From positions 5,456,001-5,520,000 of the forward strand of contig NZ_CP107958.1 of assembly GCF_036075115.1 (NCBI RefSeq): DNA of 64,000 nucleotides, written 5' to 3'. Under the pieces are notes generated by a model. The model saw nothing but the letters and a program-made list of their open reading frames with translations, ran no database searches and had not been told where the DNA came from. Both the position numbers and the translations under genes were made by a program. The DNA comes from Streptomyces sp. NBC_00377 (GTDB lineage: Bacteria > Actinomycetota > Actinomycetes > Streptomycetales > Streptomycetaceae). This document shows positions 51,710 through 61,412 of this stretch, piece after piece. Every line of letters starts with the position of its first letter. The first letter of the stretch is position 1.

Positions 51710-52162
51710 TCAGTCCTCCCCGTAGCGCGGATCCACCGTCTCGGGGGTCAGTCCCAGCAGCTCCGCGACCTGCTCCACGACCACCTCGTGCACCAGGGCG
51801 CCCCGCTCGTCGCGGCCCTTGGTGCGGATCTCGACCGGCCGCCGGTAGACGACGACCCGAGCCCGCCGTCCCTCGCGCGCGGGCATCGTCCCGCCCAGCG
51901 GAACCGCCTCGTCGTTCCACGGCTCCGACGTCGCGTCCAGACGCGGCACCTCGAGCACCAGGAAGTCGATGTCGGCGAGCTGCGGCCACCGCCGCTCGAG
52001 CCGCTCCACGGAGTCCTGCACGAGGTCCGAGAACACATCGGCGCGGCTGGCAGCCAACGGAACCTGCGGAGGCGCGATCGGTCCTCGCATGCCCCGGCCG
52101 TGACGGTCGCGACGACGGGGTCCGGGGCCTGCGCCGGCGGGAGGCGGTACGGGGGTCTCCAT
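51710..52162 (-). CDS. Metallopeptidase-like (zincin family, PF06262-type) protein with altered active site
   Basis: 150 residues from ATG 52162; the frame is open further to 52315. Pro/Arg-rich N-terminus, then SDLVQDSVERLERRWPQLAD and IDFLVLEVPRLD, as in small minimal zincins of actinobacteria. The usual HExxH site is HEVVVEQVAELLGLTPETVD: the first His and Glu are present but the second His is Val. It may use another ligand or be inactive. No signal peptide. Convergent with the DUF5719-type gene. Confidence 0.75.
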   Translation of the reverse strand: METPVPPPAGAGPGPRRRDRHGRGMRGPIAPPQVPLAASRADVFSDLVQDSVERLERRWPQLADIDFLVLEVPRLDATSEPWNDEAVPLGGTMPAREGRRARVVVYRRPVEIRTKGRDERGALVHEVVVEQVAELLGLTPETVDPRYGED

Positions 52163-52457
52163 CACCACTGAAGCGTAGTCCCCGACCCCACCGGCGCCCC
52201 GCCCCGCCCAGCGCCCCCAGGGCGCCACCGACCGCCGTGCCCCGCATGTCGCGGGATGACCATTCCAGCCAAGGTTGGGCTCGATTCCGTATCTCTCCGG
52301 GACCGGCGAACTCATCGCAATTGATGCCGTTTGTGTCGAGTGGTGACCACGAGCTCCTGGCTTCCTCTGTCCAATGACTGGTGTTCGTGCAGGTCAGCGG
52401 GGTATGACTGGAGAAGCGCGTGGGGCGTTTCACAACCCGACACGGTGGAGTGACCTG

Positions 52458-52880
52458 GTGGAGAGTCGTCGCGGCCCGCTCAAGAGTGCGGTACCGTCCA
52501 ACGTCGTGAGCCCTGTACGTCGCTGTTCGCGAACTGCCTGCGGCCGGCCCGCCGTCGCGACGCTGACGTACGTCTACGCCGACTCGACCGCGGTCCTCGG
52601 CCCGCTCGCCACCTACGCGGAACCCCACTGCTACGACCTGTGCGCCGAGCACTCCGAGCGCCTCACCGCCCCGCGCGGCTGGGAGGTCGTCCGGCTCCTC
52701 GACAGCTCCGCTCCCGCGCGTCCCAGCGGTGACGACCTGGAAGCGCTTGCCAACGCGGTCCGCGAGGCCGCCCGCCCCCAGGGTCGCGCGGCCGGGGCCG
52801 GCGGCGGACGTACTGTGGCGGACCCCATGGAGGTCGCGCGCCGCGGCCACCTGCGGGTACTGCGCTCGCCCGACAACTGA
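52458..52880 (+). CDS. DUF3499-family small zinc-ribbon-like protein
   Basis: 140 residues from GTG 52458 (GGAG eight bases upstream); a later GTG at 52506 has no ribosome-binding site. The core reads VRRCSRTACGRPAVATLTYV and EPHCYDLCAEHSERLTAPRG: two Cys pairs and a His, a likely zinc ribbon. The family is actinobacterial, of unknown function, and regularly lies next to manB. The last 45 residues are variable. Confidence 0.85.
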   Translation: MESRRGPLKSAVPSNVVSPVRRCSRTACGRPAVATLTYVYADSTAVLGPLATYAEPHCYDLCAEHSERLTAPRGWEVVRLLDSSAPARPSGDDLEALANAVREAARPQGRAAGAGGGRTVADPMEVARRGHLRVLRSPDN

Positions 52881-53117
52881 GCCGGCTCCCGCCCGCCCGT
52901 TCGCACAGCCGGAGGCCCACCCGTCGCACGGCGTCGCCGCCACACGGCCGGACACGGCCGCTCCCCTCGGTCGGCAAGCGCGCAACCGCCCCGCCTCGGA
53001 CGACGGCACGCGTCGGCAGCACGGTCACATTCGTTGGTCCACTCGGCGGCCCCACCGCTCACGGTGAGCGAGCCCGGGTAGTTTGTGGTGACCTACAGGA
53101 CCTCAGGAAGGCTGGCC

Positions 53118-54482
53118 GTGGCTGCTGATCTGTCACAGATCGTGAAGGCGTACGACGTACGCGGGGTGGTCCCGGACCAGTGGGACGAGTCCACGGCCGA
53201 GCTGTTCGGCGCCGCCTTCGCCCAGGTGACCGGCGCCGAGGCCATCGTCGTCGGCCACGACATGCGGCCCTCCTCGCCCGGCCTGACCGGCGCCTTCGCC
53301 CGGGGTGCGGCGGCGCTCGGCGTGCACGTCACCCAGATCGGTCTCTGCTCCACCGACCAGCTGTACTACGCCTCGGGCGCGCTCGGCCTGCCCGGCGCCA
53401 TGTTCACCGCCTCCCACAACCCCGCCCGGTACAACGGCATCAAGCTGTGCCGCGCGGGCGCCGCCCCCATCGGCCAGGACACGGGCCTGACGGAGATCCG
53501 CGCACTGGTGGAACGCTGGACGGACTCGGGCGCCCCCGCACCGGCCCCGGTTCCGGGAACCGTCACCACCGCCGACACGCTGAAGGACTACGCGGCGCAC
53601 CTGCGCGCACTCGTCGACCTGGCGTCCATCCGCCCCCTGAAGGTCGTCGTCGACGCGGGCAACGGCATGGGCGGCCACACCGTTCCCACGGTCTTCGACG
53701 GTCTGCCGCTGACGCTCGTCCCCCTGTACTTCGAGCTGGACGGCACCTTCCCCAACCACGAGGCCAACCCCCTGGACCCGGCCAACCTCGTGGACCTCCA
53801 GAAGCGGGTCCGCGAGGAGTCCGCCGACCTCGGTCTCGCCTTCGACGGCGACGCCGACCGCTGTTTCGTCGTCGACGAGCGGGGCGAGCCGGTGCCCCCG
53901 TCCGCGATCACGGCCCTGGTGGCCGTACGTGAACTCGCTCGCAACGGCGGAGAGGGCACGATCATCCACAACCTGATCACGTCCTGGACCGTCCCCGAGG
54001 TGGTGAAGGAGCACGGCGGTACCTGCGTCCGCACCCGCGTCGGCCACTCCTTCATCAAGGCGGAGATGGCCCGCTCCGGCGCGATCTTCGGCGGCGAGCA
54101 CTCCGCGCACTACTACTTCAAGGACTTCTGGAACGCCGACACGGGCATGCTGGCCGCCCTCCACGTCCTCGCGGCCCTCGGCGGACAGCCGAGCCCTCTC
54201 TCCGCCCTGGTCGCCGAGTACGACCGCTACACCGGCTCGGGCGAGATCAACTCCACGGTCGCCGACCAGGCCGGCCGCATCGCCGCGATCAAGGCGGCCT
54301 ACGGCAACCGCGAGGACGTCACCCTGGACGAACTCGACGGCCTGACCGTCTCGTCCACCGACTGGTGGTTCAACGTCCGCCCTTCCAACACGGAACCCCT
54401 CCTCCGCCTCAACGCGGAAGCCCGAGACGAACCGACGATGGCCAAGATCCGCGACGAGGCCCTGGCCCTCATCCGAGCCTGA
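53118..54482 (+). CDS. manB: Phosphomannomutase
   Basis: 454 residues from GTG 53118 (AGGAAGG upstream). Interconverts mannose-6-phosphate and mannose-1-phosphate. Marks of the alpha-D-phosphohexomutase family: KAYDVRGVVPDQ at the N-terminus, phosphoserine loop MFTASHNPARYNGIK near residue 100, metal loop LAFDGDADRCFVV near 245, sugar loop FGGEHSAHYYF and phosphate loop VRPSNTEPLLRLNAE. It serves the GDP-mannose route with manA and the nucleotidyltransferase at 39907. Confidence 0.95.
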   Translation: MAADLSQIVKAYDVRGVVPDQWDESTAELFGAAFAQVTGAEAIVVGHDMRPSSPGLTGAFARGAAALGVHVTQIGLCSTDQLYYASGALGLPGAMFTASHNPARYNGIKLCRAGAAPIGQDTGLTEIRALVERWTDSGAPAPAPVPGTVTTADTLKDYAAHLRALVDLASIRPLKVVVDAGNGMGGHTVPTVFDGLPLTLVPLYFELDGTFPNHEANPLDPANLVDLQKRVREESADLGLAFDGDADRCFVVDERGEPVPPSAITALVAVRELARNGGEGTIIHNLITSWTVPEVVKEHGGTCVRTRVGHSFIKAEMARSGAIFGGEHSAHYYFKDFWNADTGMLAALHVLAALGGQPSPLSALVAEYDRYTGSGEINSTVADQAGRIAAIKAAYGNREDVTLDELDGLTVSSTDWWFNVRPSNTEPLLRLNAEARDEPTMAKIRDEALALIRA

Positions 54483-54771
54483 CCCCCCGGGGACCCCCGG
54501 CCCGGAAGACCGCGGGGGAGCCCGGACCAGCCGCTGAGCAGGGCACCGGGACGCACAGCGCTCCCCACCCCGCGCGGGGAGCGCAACCCACAGACATCCG
54601 CGGGGCCGGGGAAGAACGGGGGACCCGGCCGGCCGGGGAACGGGGAGCCCGGAAAGTCGGCGTGGTGAGGCCCGGCAGGTGTCCATGCGCATGCCACAGG
54701 AGACGCCTTCGCCCCAACCCCACCAGCGGTACCCTGACCAGGCACATCCGAACACCCCGAAGGGACACCCC

Positions 54772-54942
54772 ATGCCGCTCGAAGCCGGCCTCCTGGAGAT
54801 CCTCGCCTGCCCCGCCTGTCACTCCCCCCTCGAGGAGCAGGACACGGAGCTGATCTGCACGGGCAAGGACTGCGGCCTGGCATACCCCGTCCGCGACGGC
54901 ATCCCCGTCCTGCTCGTCGACGAGGCACGCCACCCCGCGTAA
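54772..54942 (+). CDS. Trm112-family small zinc protein
   Basis: 56 residues from ATG 54772 (AAGGGA upstream). Cys pairs LACPACHSPL and LICTGKDCGLAY are followed by PVRDGIPVLLVDEA, the Trm112/YcaR pattern. Eukaryotic Trm112 activates methyltransferases; bacterial roles are unclear. It stands between manB and the SIS gene, as is common in actinobacteria. Confidence 0.9.
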   Translation: MPLEAGLLEILACPACHSPLEEQDTELICTGKDCGLAYPVRDGIPVLLVDEARHPA

Positions 54943-55149
54943 CGCGCACCGCGCCACCGCACCCGGCGCGAGCCCAGCCACGCCCCGCCCGGCCCACTGC
55001 CGTCAGCACCCTGCCGTGAGCCGAGCGGCCCCGGCAACGCCGCGCGCCCCGCCCGGTGCCACGCACCACCCACCCCGGGCGACGCCACGCCGCACCCCGC
55101 CCCCGGCCCCGCACACCGAAGACGCCCCAGGCGATCGGAGACTGCCGAC

Positions 55150-56283
55150 ATGCTCGACGACTCGCTGCTCGACACGCCGGAGGCCCTCGCCGAGGCCGAC
55201 CGCCGGGCCCTCCTGCGTGGTGCGGCCGAAGCCGGCGCCCGCGTCCGCACCGCCGCCCGGCACGCGGCCGAGGCCGGCGTCCACACCCTCCGACCCGACG
55301 GACGCCCCCGAGCGATCCTCATCGCGGGCCCCGGCGCCGCCGCCACCTCCGTCGCCGACCTCCTCGGCACACTGGCCGGCGCCGCCTGCCCCGTCATCCG
55401 CCTGGCCCCCACCGGCGTCGCCCCCGCCGCGGGCGCCCTGCGCTGGGAACTCCCCGGCTGGGCCGGCTCCGTCGACCTCCTCCTCATCGCCACCCCCGAC
55501 GGCAGCGAACCCGGCCTCTCCCTCCTCGCCGAACAGGCCTACCGCCGGGGCTGCACCGTCGCTGCCGTGGCCCCCGCCGACTCCCCGCTCACCGAAGCGG
55601 CGGGCGCCGCCCACGGACTGTTCGTACCGCTCGCGACCGCACCGTACGAACAGGACGAGCAGGTACCGGCCGCGGCCTCCGCCCCCGGCGTCCTGTGGGC
55701 CCTCCTCACCCCCCTCCTGGCCCTCCTCGACCGCATCACCCTGATCTCCGCGCCGCCCGAGGAGCTCGAACGGGTCGCCGACCGGCTCGACCAGGTCGCC
55801 GAACGCTGCGGCCCCGCCATCGCGACCTACAGCAACCCGGCGAAGACCCTGGCCGCCGAACTCGCCGACTCCCTCCCGGTGATCTGGACCGAAGGCACCT
55901 CGGCCGGACCCGCGGGCCGGCGCTTCGCCGCGGCCCTCGCCGAACTCGCGGGCCGCCCCGCCCTCGTGGCCGAACTCCCCGAGGCCCTCGCCGAACACAA
56001 CGCGATCCTCGCCGGCCCCCTCGCCGGCAGCGCCGACCCCGACGACTTCTTCCGCGACCGCGTCGACGAAGCCCCCGCGCTGCACGCGCGCGTGGTGCTG
56101 CTGCGCGACCGCCCGATCGGCGGGCTCACCGCCGCGCCGGCCGCCCGGGAACTGGCCCTCAGCCACGACACGCCGATCAGCGAACTCGAGCCCGAGGCAG
56201 GCGACGAACTCGTCACCCTGGCCGAACTCATCGCGACGACGGATTTCGCCGCCGTCTACCTGGCCCTCGCCACGGGAGCCTGA
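55150..56283 (+). CDS. SIS-domain protein, phosphoglucose/phosphomannose isomerase-like
   Basis: 377 residues. N-terminal SIS domain (AILIAGPGAAATSVADLLGT, GSVDLLLIATPDGSEPGLSL) and C-terminal bact-PGI_C-like part (SLPVIWTEGTSAGPAGRRFA, ALAEHNAILAGPLAG, ARVVLLRDRP). The family includes bifunctional PGI/PMI enzymes, but the usual catalytic Glu/His set is not obvious, so activity is uncertain. Directly precedes manA (192 bp), supporting a role in hexose-phosphate metabolism. Confidence 0.83.
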   Translation: MLDDSLLDTPEALAEADRRALLRGAAEAGARVRTAARHAAEAGVHTLRPDGRPRAILIAGPGAAATSVADLLGTLAGAACPVIRLAPTGVAPAAGALRWELPGWAGSVDLLLIATPDGSEPGLSLLAEQAYRRGCTVAAVAPADSPLTEAAGAAHGLFVPLATAPYEQDEQVPAAASAPGVLWALLTPLLALLDRITLISAPPEELERVADRLDQVAERCGPAIATYSNPAKTLAAELADSLPVIWTEGTSAGPAGRRFAAALAELAGRPALVAELPEALAEHNAILAGPLAGSADPDDFFRDRVDEAPALHARVVLLRDRPIGGLTAAPAARELALSHDTPISELEPEAGDELVTLAELIATTDFAAVYLALATGA

Positions 56284-56475
56284 CCCACCCCGACCGCCTT
56301 CCGGAAGCGGCACCCGACGGCGGCCACCCGACGGACGCCTGACGACCCGACACCCCCCGCAGACCGACAGCTGTACAGCCACGAAGACGACGAAGACGAC
56401 GACGAAGACGGACAGCCCCGCAGACGGACAGCCCGACGACCGGCACCCAGCAGACCCGCAGGCAGAGAGAACCGC

Positions 56476-57627
56476 ATGGACCGCCTCGACAACACCGTCC
56501 GCCCCTACGCCTGGGGTTCCCCCACCGCGATCCCGCGCCTGCTCGGCACCGAGCCGACCGGTGAACCGCAGGCCGAGATGTGGATGGGCGCCCACCCGGG
56601 CGCACCCTCACGCACCGACCGGGGCACCCTCGTCGAGCTCATCGACGCCGATCCGCGCAAGGAACTCGGCGCGGCGACGGTGACCAAGTTCGGCCCCCGC
56701 CTTCCCTTCCTCCTCAAGATCCTCGCCGCCGGCGCCCCCCTCTCCCTCCAGGTCCACCCCGACCTGGCACAGGCCAAGGAGGGCTACGAGGACGAGGAGC
56801 GCCGCGGCATCCCCGTCGACGCCCCGCACCGCAACTACAAGGACGCCAACCACAAGCCCGAACTCATCTGCGCCCTCACCGAGTTCGACGGCCTGTGCGG
56901 CTTCCGCGCCCCCTCCCACGCGGCCGACCTCCTCGACGGCCTCGGCGTCGACTCCCTCAAGCCGTACGTCGACCTCCTGCGCGCGCACCCCGAGGAAGCC
57001 GCCCTGCGCGAGGTCCTCACGGCGATCCTCACCGCCGACCGCGAGGAGATGGCCCACACCGTCGCCCAGGCCTCCGTCGCCTGCGACCGCCTCGGCGGCG
57101 ACTACGCCCCCTACGCCGGGATCGCCCACCACTACCCCGGCGACCCCGGCGTCATCGCCGCCATGCTGCTCAACCACGTCAGACTCCAGCCAGGCGAAGC
57201 CCTGTTCCTGGGCGCCGGCATCCCGCACGCCTACCTCGACGGCCTCGGCGTCGAGATCATGGCCAACTCCGACAACGTCCTGCGCTGCGGCCTCACCCCC
57301 AAACACGTCGACGTCCCCGAACTCCTGCGCATCGTCCGCTTCGAACCCGGTGACCCCGGCGTCCTGCGCCCCGAAGCAGCCCCCGACGGCGAGGAGGTCT
57401 ACGACACCCCCATCGACGAGTTCCGCCTGTCGCGCTACGTCCTCCCGCCGGGCGCCCCCGCCCACGACCTCACCCTCCCCACCCCGCAGATCCTCCTGTG
57501 CACCGCGGGCGCCGTCCGGGCGGGCGAGCACGCGCTGACCCCCGGGACGTCTGTCTTCGTCCCCGCGGGGCACACGGCCGAAGTGACCGGTGCGGGTACG
57601 GTCTTCCGAGCCACGGTCGTCGTCTGA
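56476..57627 (+). CDS. manA: Mannose-6-phosphate isomerase, class I
   Basis: 383 residues. Zinc enzyme linking fructose-6-phosphate and mannose-6-phosphate. Marks: NTVRPYAWGSPTAIPRLLG, AEMWMGAHPGAPS, PLSLQVHPDLAQAKEGY (Gln and His ligands near residue 95), NYKDANHKPELICALTEF (Glu and catalytic area near residue 130) and FLGAGIPHAYLDGLGVEIMA with ANSDNVLRCGLTPKH. Cytoplasmic; first step of the mannose route. Confidence 0.96.
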   Translation: MDRLDNTVRPYAWGSPTAIPRLLGTEPTGEPQAEMWMGAHPGAPSRTDRGTLVELIDADPRKELGAATVTKFGPRLPFLLKILAAGAPLSLQVHPDLAQAKEGYEDEERRGIPVDAPHRNYKDANHKPELICALTEFDGLCGFRAPSHAADLLDGLGVDSLKPYVDLLRAHPEEAALREVLTAILTADREEMAHTVAQASVACDRLGGDYAPYAGIAHHYPGDPGVIAAMLLNHVRLQPGEALFLGAGIPHAYLDGLGVEIMANSDNVLRCGLTPKHVDVPELLRIVRFEPGDPGVLRPEAAPDGEEVYDTPIDEFRLSRYVLPPGAPAHDLTLPTPQILLCTAGAVRAGEHALTPGTSVFVPAGHTAEVTGAGTVFRATVVV

Positions 57628-57762
57628 CCCCGGTCGCGACGCCCTGAAGCACCGCTGCCGGACGGGGCTGCAAGAATGATCCCCCGGCAAAGGACGGGCA
57701 AAGCCGAACACGGGCGCGCCCACCACGGCTAACGCACGAAAGCGAAGGGACAACGCGAACAC

Positions 57763-58743
57763 ATGAGCGCGTCAGGCGGCACCAGGGCGATCGTGGCGGC
57801 ACTCGGCGCCAACCTCGCGATCGCGGCATCGAAGTTCGTGGCGTTCGCATTCAGCGGCTCGTCGTCGATGCTCGCCGAAGGCGTGCACTCGCTCGCCGAC
57901 TCCGGCAACCAGGCTCTGCTCCTCGTCGGCGGCAAGAAGGCCCAGCGCGAAGCCACCCCGCAGCACCCCTTCGGCTACGGCCGTGAGCGCTACATCTACG
58001 CCTTCCTCGTCTCCATCGTCCTCTTCTCGGTCGGCGGCATGTTCGCCATCTACGAGGGCTACGAGAAGATCAAGCACCCGCACGAGATCGAGCACTGGTA
58101 CTGGCCCGTCGGGGTCCTCGTCTTCGCGATCATCGCCGAGGGCTTCTCCTTCCGCACCGCCATCAAGGAGTCCAACCCCCTGCGGGGCGACCACTCCTGG
58201 AAGGAGTTCGTCCGCCGGGCCAAGGCCCCCGAGCTGCCGGTCGTCCTCCTGGAGGACTTCGGCGCACTCGTCGGTCTCGTCCTCGCCCTCGGCGGCGTCG
58301 GCCTCGCGCTGCTCACCGACGACGGCATCTGGGACGGCATCGGCACGCTCTGCATCGGTGTCCTGCTCATCCTGATCGCGCTGATCCTGGCCGCCGAGAC
58401 CAAGTCCCTCCTGCTCGGCGAAGCCGCCAACAGCGAGGACGTGCGCAAGATCGAGGCGGCGGTCGTCGACGGCGACACCGTCACCCGCGTCATCCACATG
58501 CGCACCCTCCACCTCGGCCCCGAGGAACTCCTGGTCGCCGCCAAGATCGCCGTCCAGCACGACGACACGGCCGGCCGGGTCGCCGCCGCCATCAACGCCG
58601 CCGAGGCCCGGATCCGCACCGCGGTCCCCATCGCCCGCGTCATCTACCTCGAGCCCGACATCTACAGCGAGGCCGAGGCCGCCAAGGGTTCCGACCGTGA
58701 GGCGACCCCGGGCGGGCCCGCCCAGCACCCGGCCGAGCACTGA
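57763..58743 (+). CDS. Cation diffusion facilitator family transporter
   Basis: 326 residues with about six membrane helices. Metal-site residues: SMLAEGVHSLADSGNQALL (HxxxD near residues 45-49) and VVLLEDFGALVGLVLALGGV, where the usual HxxxD is ExxxG-like. KKAQREATPQHPFGYGRERY is the family loop. The C-terminal cytoplasmic domain reads TVTRVIHMRTLHLGPEELLV. Exports divalent metals such as Zn, Fe or Mn; the metal is not clear. Confidence 0.92.
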   Translation: MSASGGTRAIVAALGANLAIAASKFVAFAFSGSSSMLAEGVHSLADSGNQALLLVGGKKAQREATPQHPFGYGRERYIYAFLVSIVLFSVGGMFAIYEGYEKIKHPHEIEHWYWPVGVLVFAIIAEGFSFRTAIKESNPLRGDHSWKEFVRRAKAPELPVVLLEDFGALVGLVLALGGVGLALLTDDGIWDGIGTLCIGVLLILIALILAAETKSLLLGEAANSEDVRKIEAAVVDGDTVTRVIHMRTLHLGPEELLVAAKIAVQHDDTAGRVAAAINAAEARIRTAVPIARVIYLEPDIYSEAEAAKGSDREATPGGPAQHPAEH

Positions 58744-58757
58744 CCCGCACACCACCC

Positions 58758-58793
58758 CGACAGGGCCCGCCTCCCACTCGGCGGGCCCTGTCG
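58758..58793. terminator. Terminator with a perfect 14-bp stem
   Basis: CGACAGGGCCCGCC and GGCGGGCCCTGTCG pair fully around an 8-base loop, 14 bases after the CDF stop codon. Confidence 0.92.
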
Positions 58794-58961
58794 CCGTCCC
58801 GCCCCGCGGCCCTCCCGGTACTCCCGGACCCCCGGCTTCCTCACCGTCCGTGTTCGGCGTGATCCGATCGGAGGTGGACTGGGGCCACCCCGCCTCTCCG
58901 GTGTAGCTTTGAACGGAGCCAGACGTCGCTGCTGATGGCGGTCGGGCGGACCCGGTGCGGA

Positions 58962-59057
58962 CCGTCCGAGGGAGAGAGGGCCTCCGACGGATGCGCTGCG
59001 CGCACGCGGGCATGCACATGCCCCTGTCCGGGCACTCCTGTGCCCGTCGCCGCGCAG
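58962..59057 (+). ncRNA. Structured 5' leader RNA of ahcY, candidate cis-regulatory element
   Basis: A first hairpin pairs CCGTCCGAGG (58962-58971) with CCTCCGACGG (58981-58990), one mismatch. Then CTGCGCG (58996-59002) pairs with CGCGCAG (59051-59057) and encloses two perfect hairpins: GGGCAT-GCAC-ATGCCC (59008-59023) and GGGCAC-TCCT-GTGCCC (59030-59045). This is a three-way junction with ordered 4-base loops, ending 46 bases before ATG 59104. Position before ahcY suggests sensing of S-adenosylhomocysteine or a related metabolite. It does not match the SAH riboswitch consensus as I remember it beyond a GCGCTGC word. Confidence 0.6.
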
Positions 59058-59103
59058 ACCAGCCGTACCCACTCTCTCAACCCAACCCGAGGAGCAGCCC
59101 ACC

Positions 59104-60561
<1,458 letters not shown>

Positions 60562-60630
60562 GTCCGCAGCCCCGCCCGCTGGAAGCGCACCCGTGCACTG
60601 AGCGCTTCCCACACCGGGCAGGTCCTCGAA

Positions 60631-60665
60631 GGCAGGCCCCCGCACCCCCGTGCCGGGGGCCTGCC
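60631..60665 (+). terminator. Terminator of ahcY
   Basis: GGCAGGCCCCCGCAC pairs with GTGCCGGGGGCCTGCC with one bulged base and a CCCC loop, 69 bases after the stop. Confidence 0.9.
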
Positions 60666-60748
60666 CCTTCGGCCTACAGCCGGACCGGCCGTCAGCTCCT
60701 CCGGCCGACTCGTCGAGACGGACCAGCCCGTCGCACCCCAGGACTTCG

Positions 60749-61369
60749 ATGCCCCGCGGCCGCTATTCGCTCCACGATCCGCACGATCACACCCCCCTCG
60801 CACACGAACACTTCCAGTGCGCCCCCGGCCCCTCCGGCTGGCGCTACGTCTCCCGGCTGACCACCCCCGCCGGCGACGACACCGGCTCCGTCGACCTCAC
60901 CCTCGACGACCTCGGCCGCCCCCTCCGCCTCGAACTCCACGCGAGCAGCTGGCAGGTACGAGGCGCAGCCCTCGACGGCGTGACCTGGGTCCGCACCGAC
61001 CCCACCGGCACCCGCGCCACAGAAGGCAACGTCCCGGCCCACGCCTTCACCGGCACATCCCCCGCGTTCCTCATCGCCACCAGCCGGCTCCTACGCCTCG
61101 CCCCCTCTCCCTCTTCTCCCGCAACCCGCATCCGGCTCGTGGCCTTCACCGATCCGGTCCTCGCCCCGCGCACCGTGGACCAGTCCTGGTCCTTGCTGAG
61201 AAGAGAAACACACGCCACTGACAACGGCCCCCTGACCGTGGACGAATACCAGGTCACAGCCCTGGACACCGGTGAGCAGCACACGGTCCACATCGCCGGC
61301 GACGTCGTCCTCGCAGCCCCCGGCATCGAACTGGAAGACCTCGAGACGCCCCCGTCGACCTTCGACTGA
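60749..61369 (+). CDS. Conserved-looking hypothetical protein
   Basis: 206 residues from ATG 60749 (AGGA upstream). No signal peptide or membrane helix. The pattern GWRYVSRLTTPAGDDTGSVD, LTLDDLGRPLRLELHASSWQ, VDEYQVTALDTGEQHTVHIA suggests an all-beta protein, perhaps a lipocalin-like barrel. I do not recognise the family. It stands alone between the ahcY terminator and the convergent RDD gene. Codon use is like its neighbours, so it is probably a real gene. Confidence 0.75.
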   Translation: MPRGRYSLHDPHDHTPLAHEHFQCAPGPSGWRYVSRLTTPAGDDTGSVDLTLDDLGRPLRLELHASSWQVRGAALDGVTWVRTDPTGTRATEGNVPAHAFTGTSPAFLIATSRLLRLAPSPSSPATRIRLVAFTDPVLAPRTVDQSWSLLRRETHATDNGPLTVDEYQVTALDTGEQHTVHIAGDVVLAAPGIELEDLETPPSTFD

Positions 61370-61412
61370 ACCCGCCCGCACCGAAGCCGCCCTCGAGGCC
61401 ACCAGGAAGGGC

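Larger units (their letters stand above)
58744..59103. other. Intergenic region with terminator and ahcY leader
   Basis: 360 bases. The first 50 hold the CDF terminator. Bases around 58900-58910 (TGTAGCTTT) could be an extended -10 element. The rest is the structured leader of ahcY described at 58962-59057, followed by the ribosome-binding site GAGGAG at 59089-59094. Confidence 0.8.

Noticed and set aside
58962..59057. Canonical SAH riboswitch call
   Set aside because: Only a GCGCTGC word matches my memory of the consensus; the pseudoknot layout is not evident, so I call only a structured leader.
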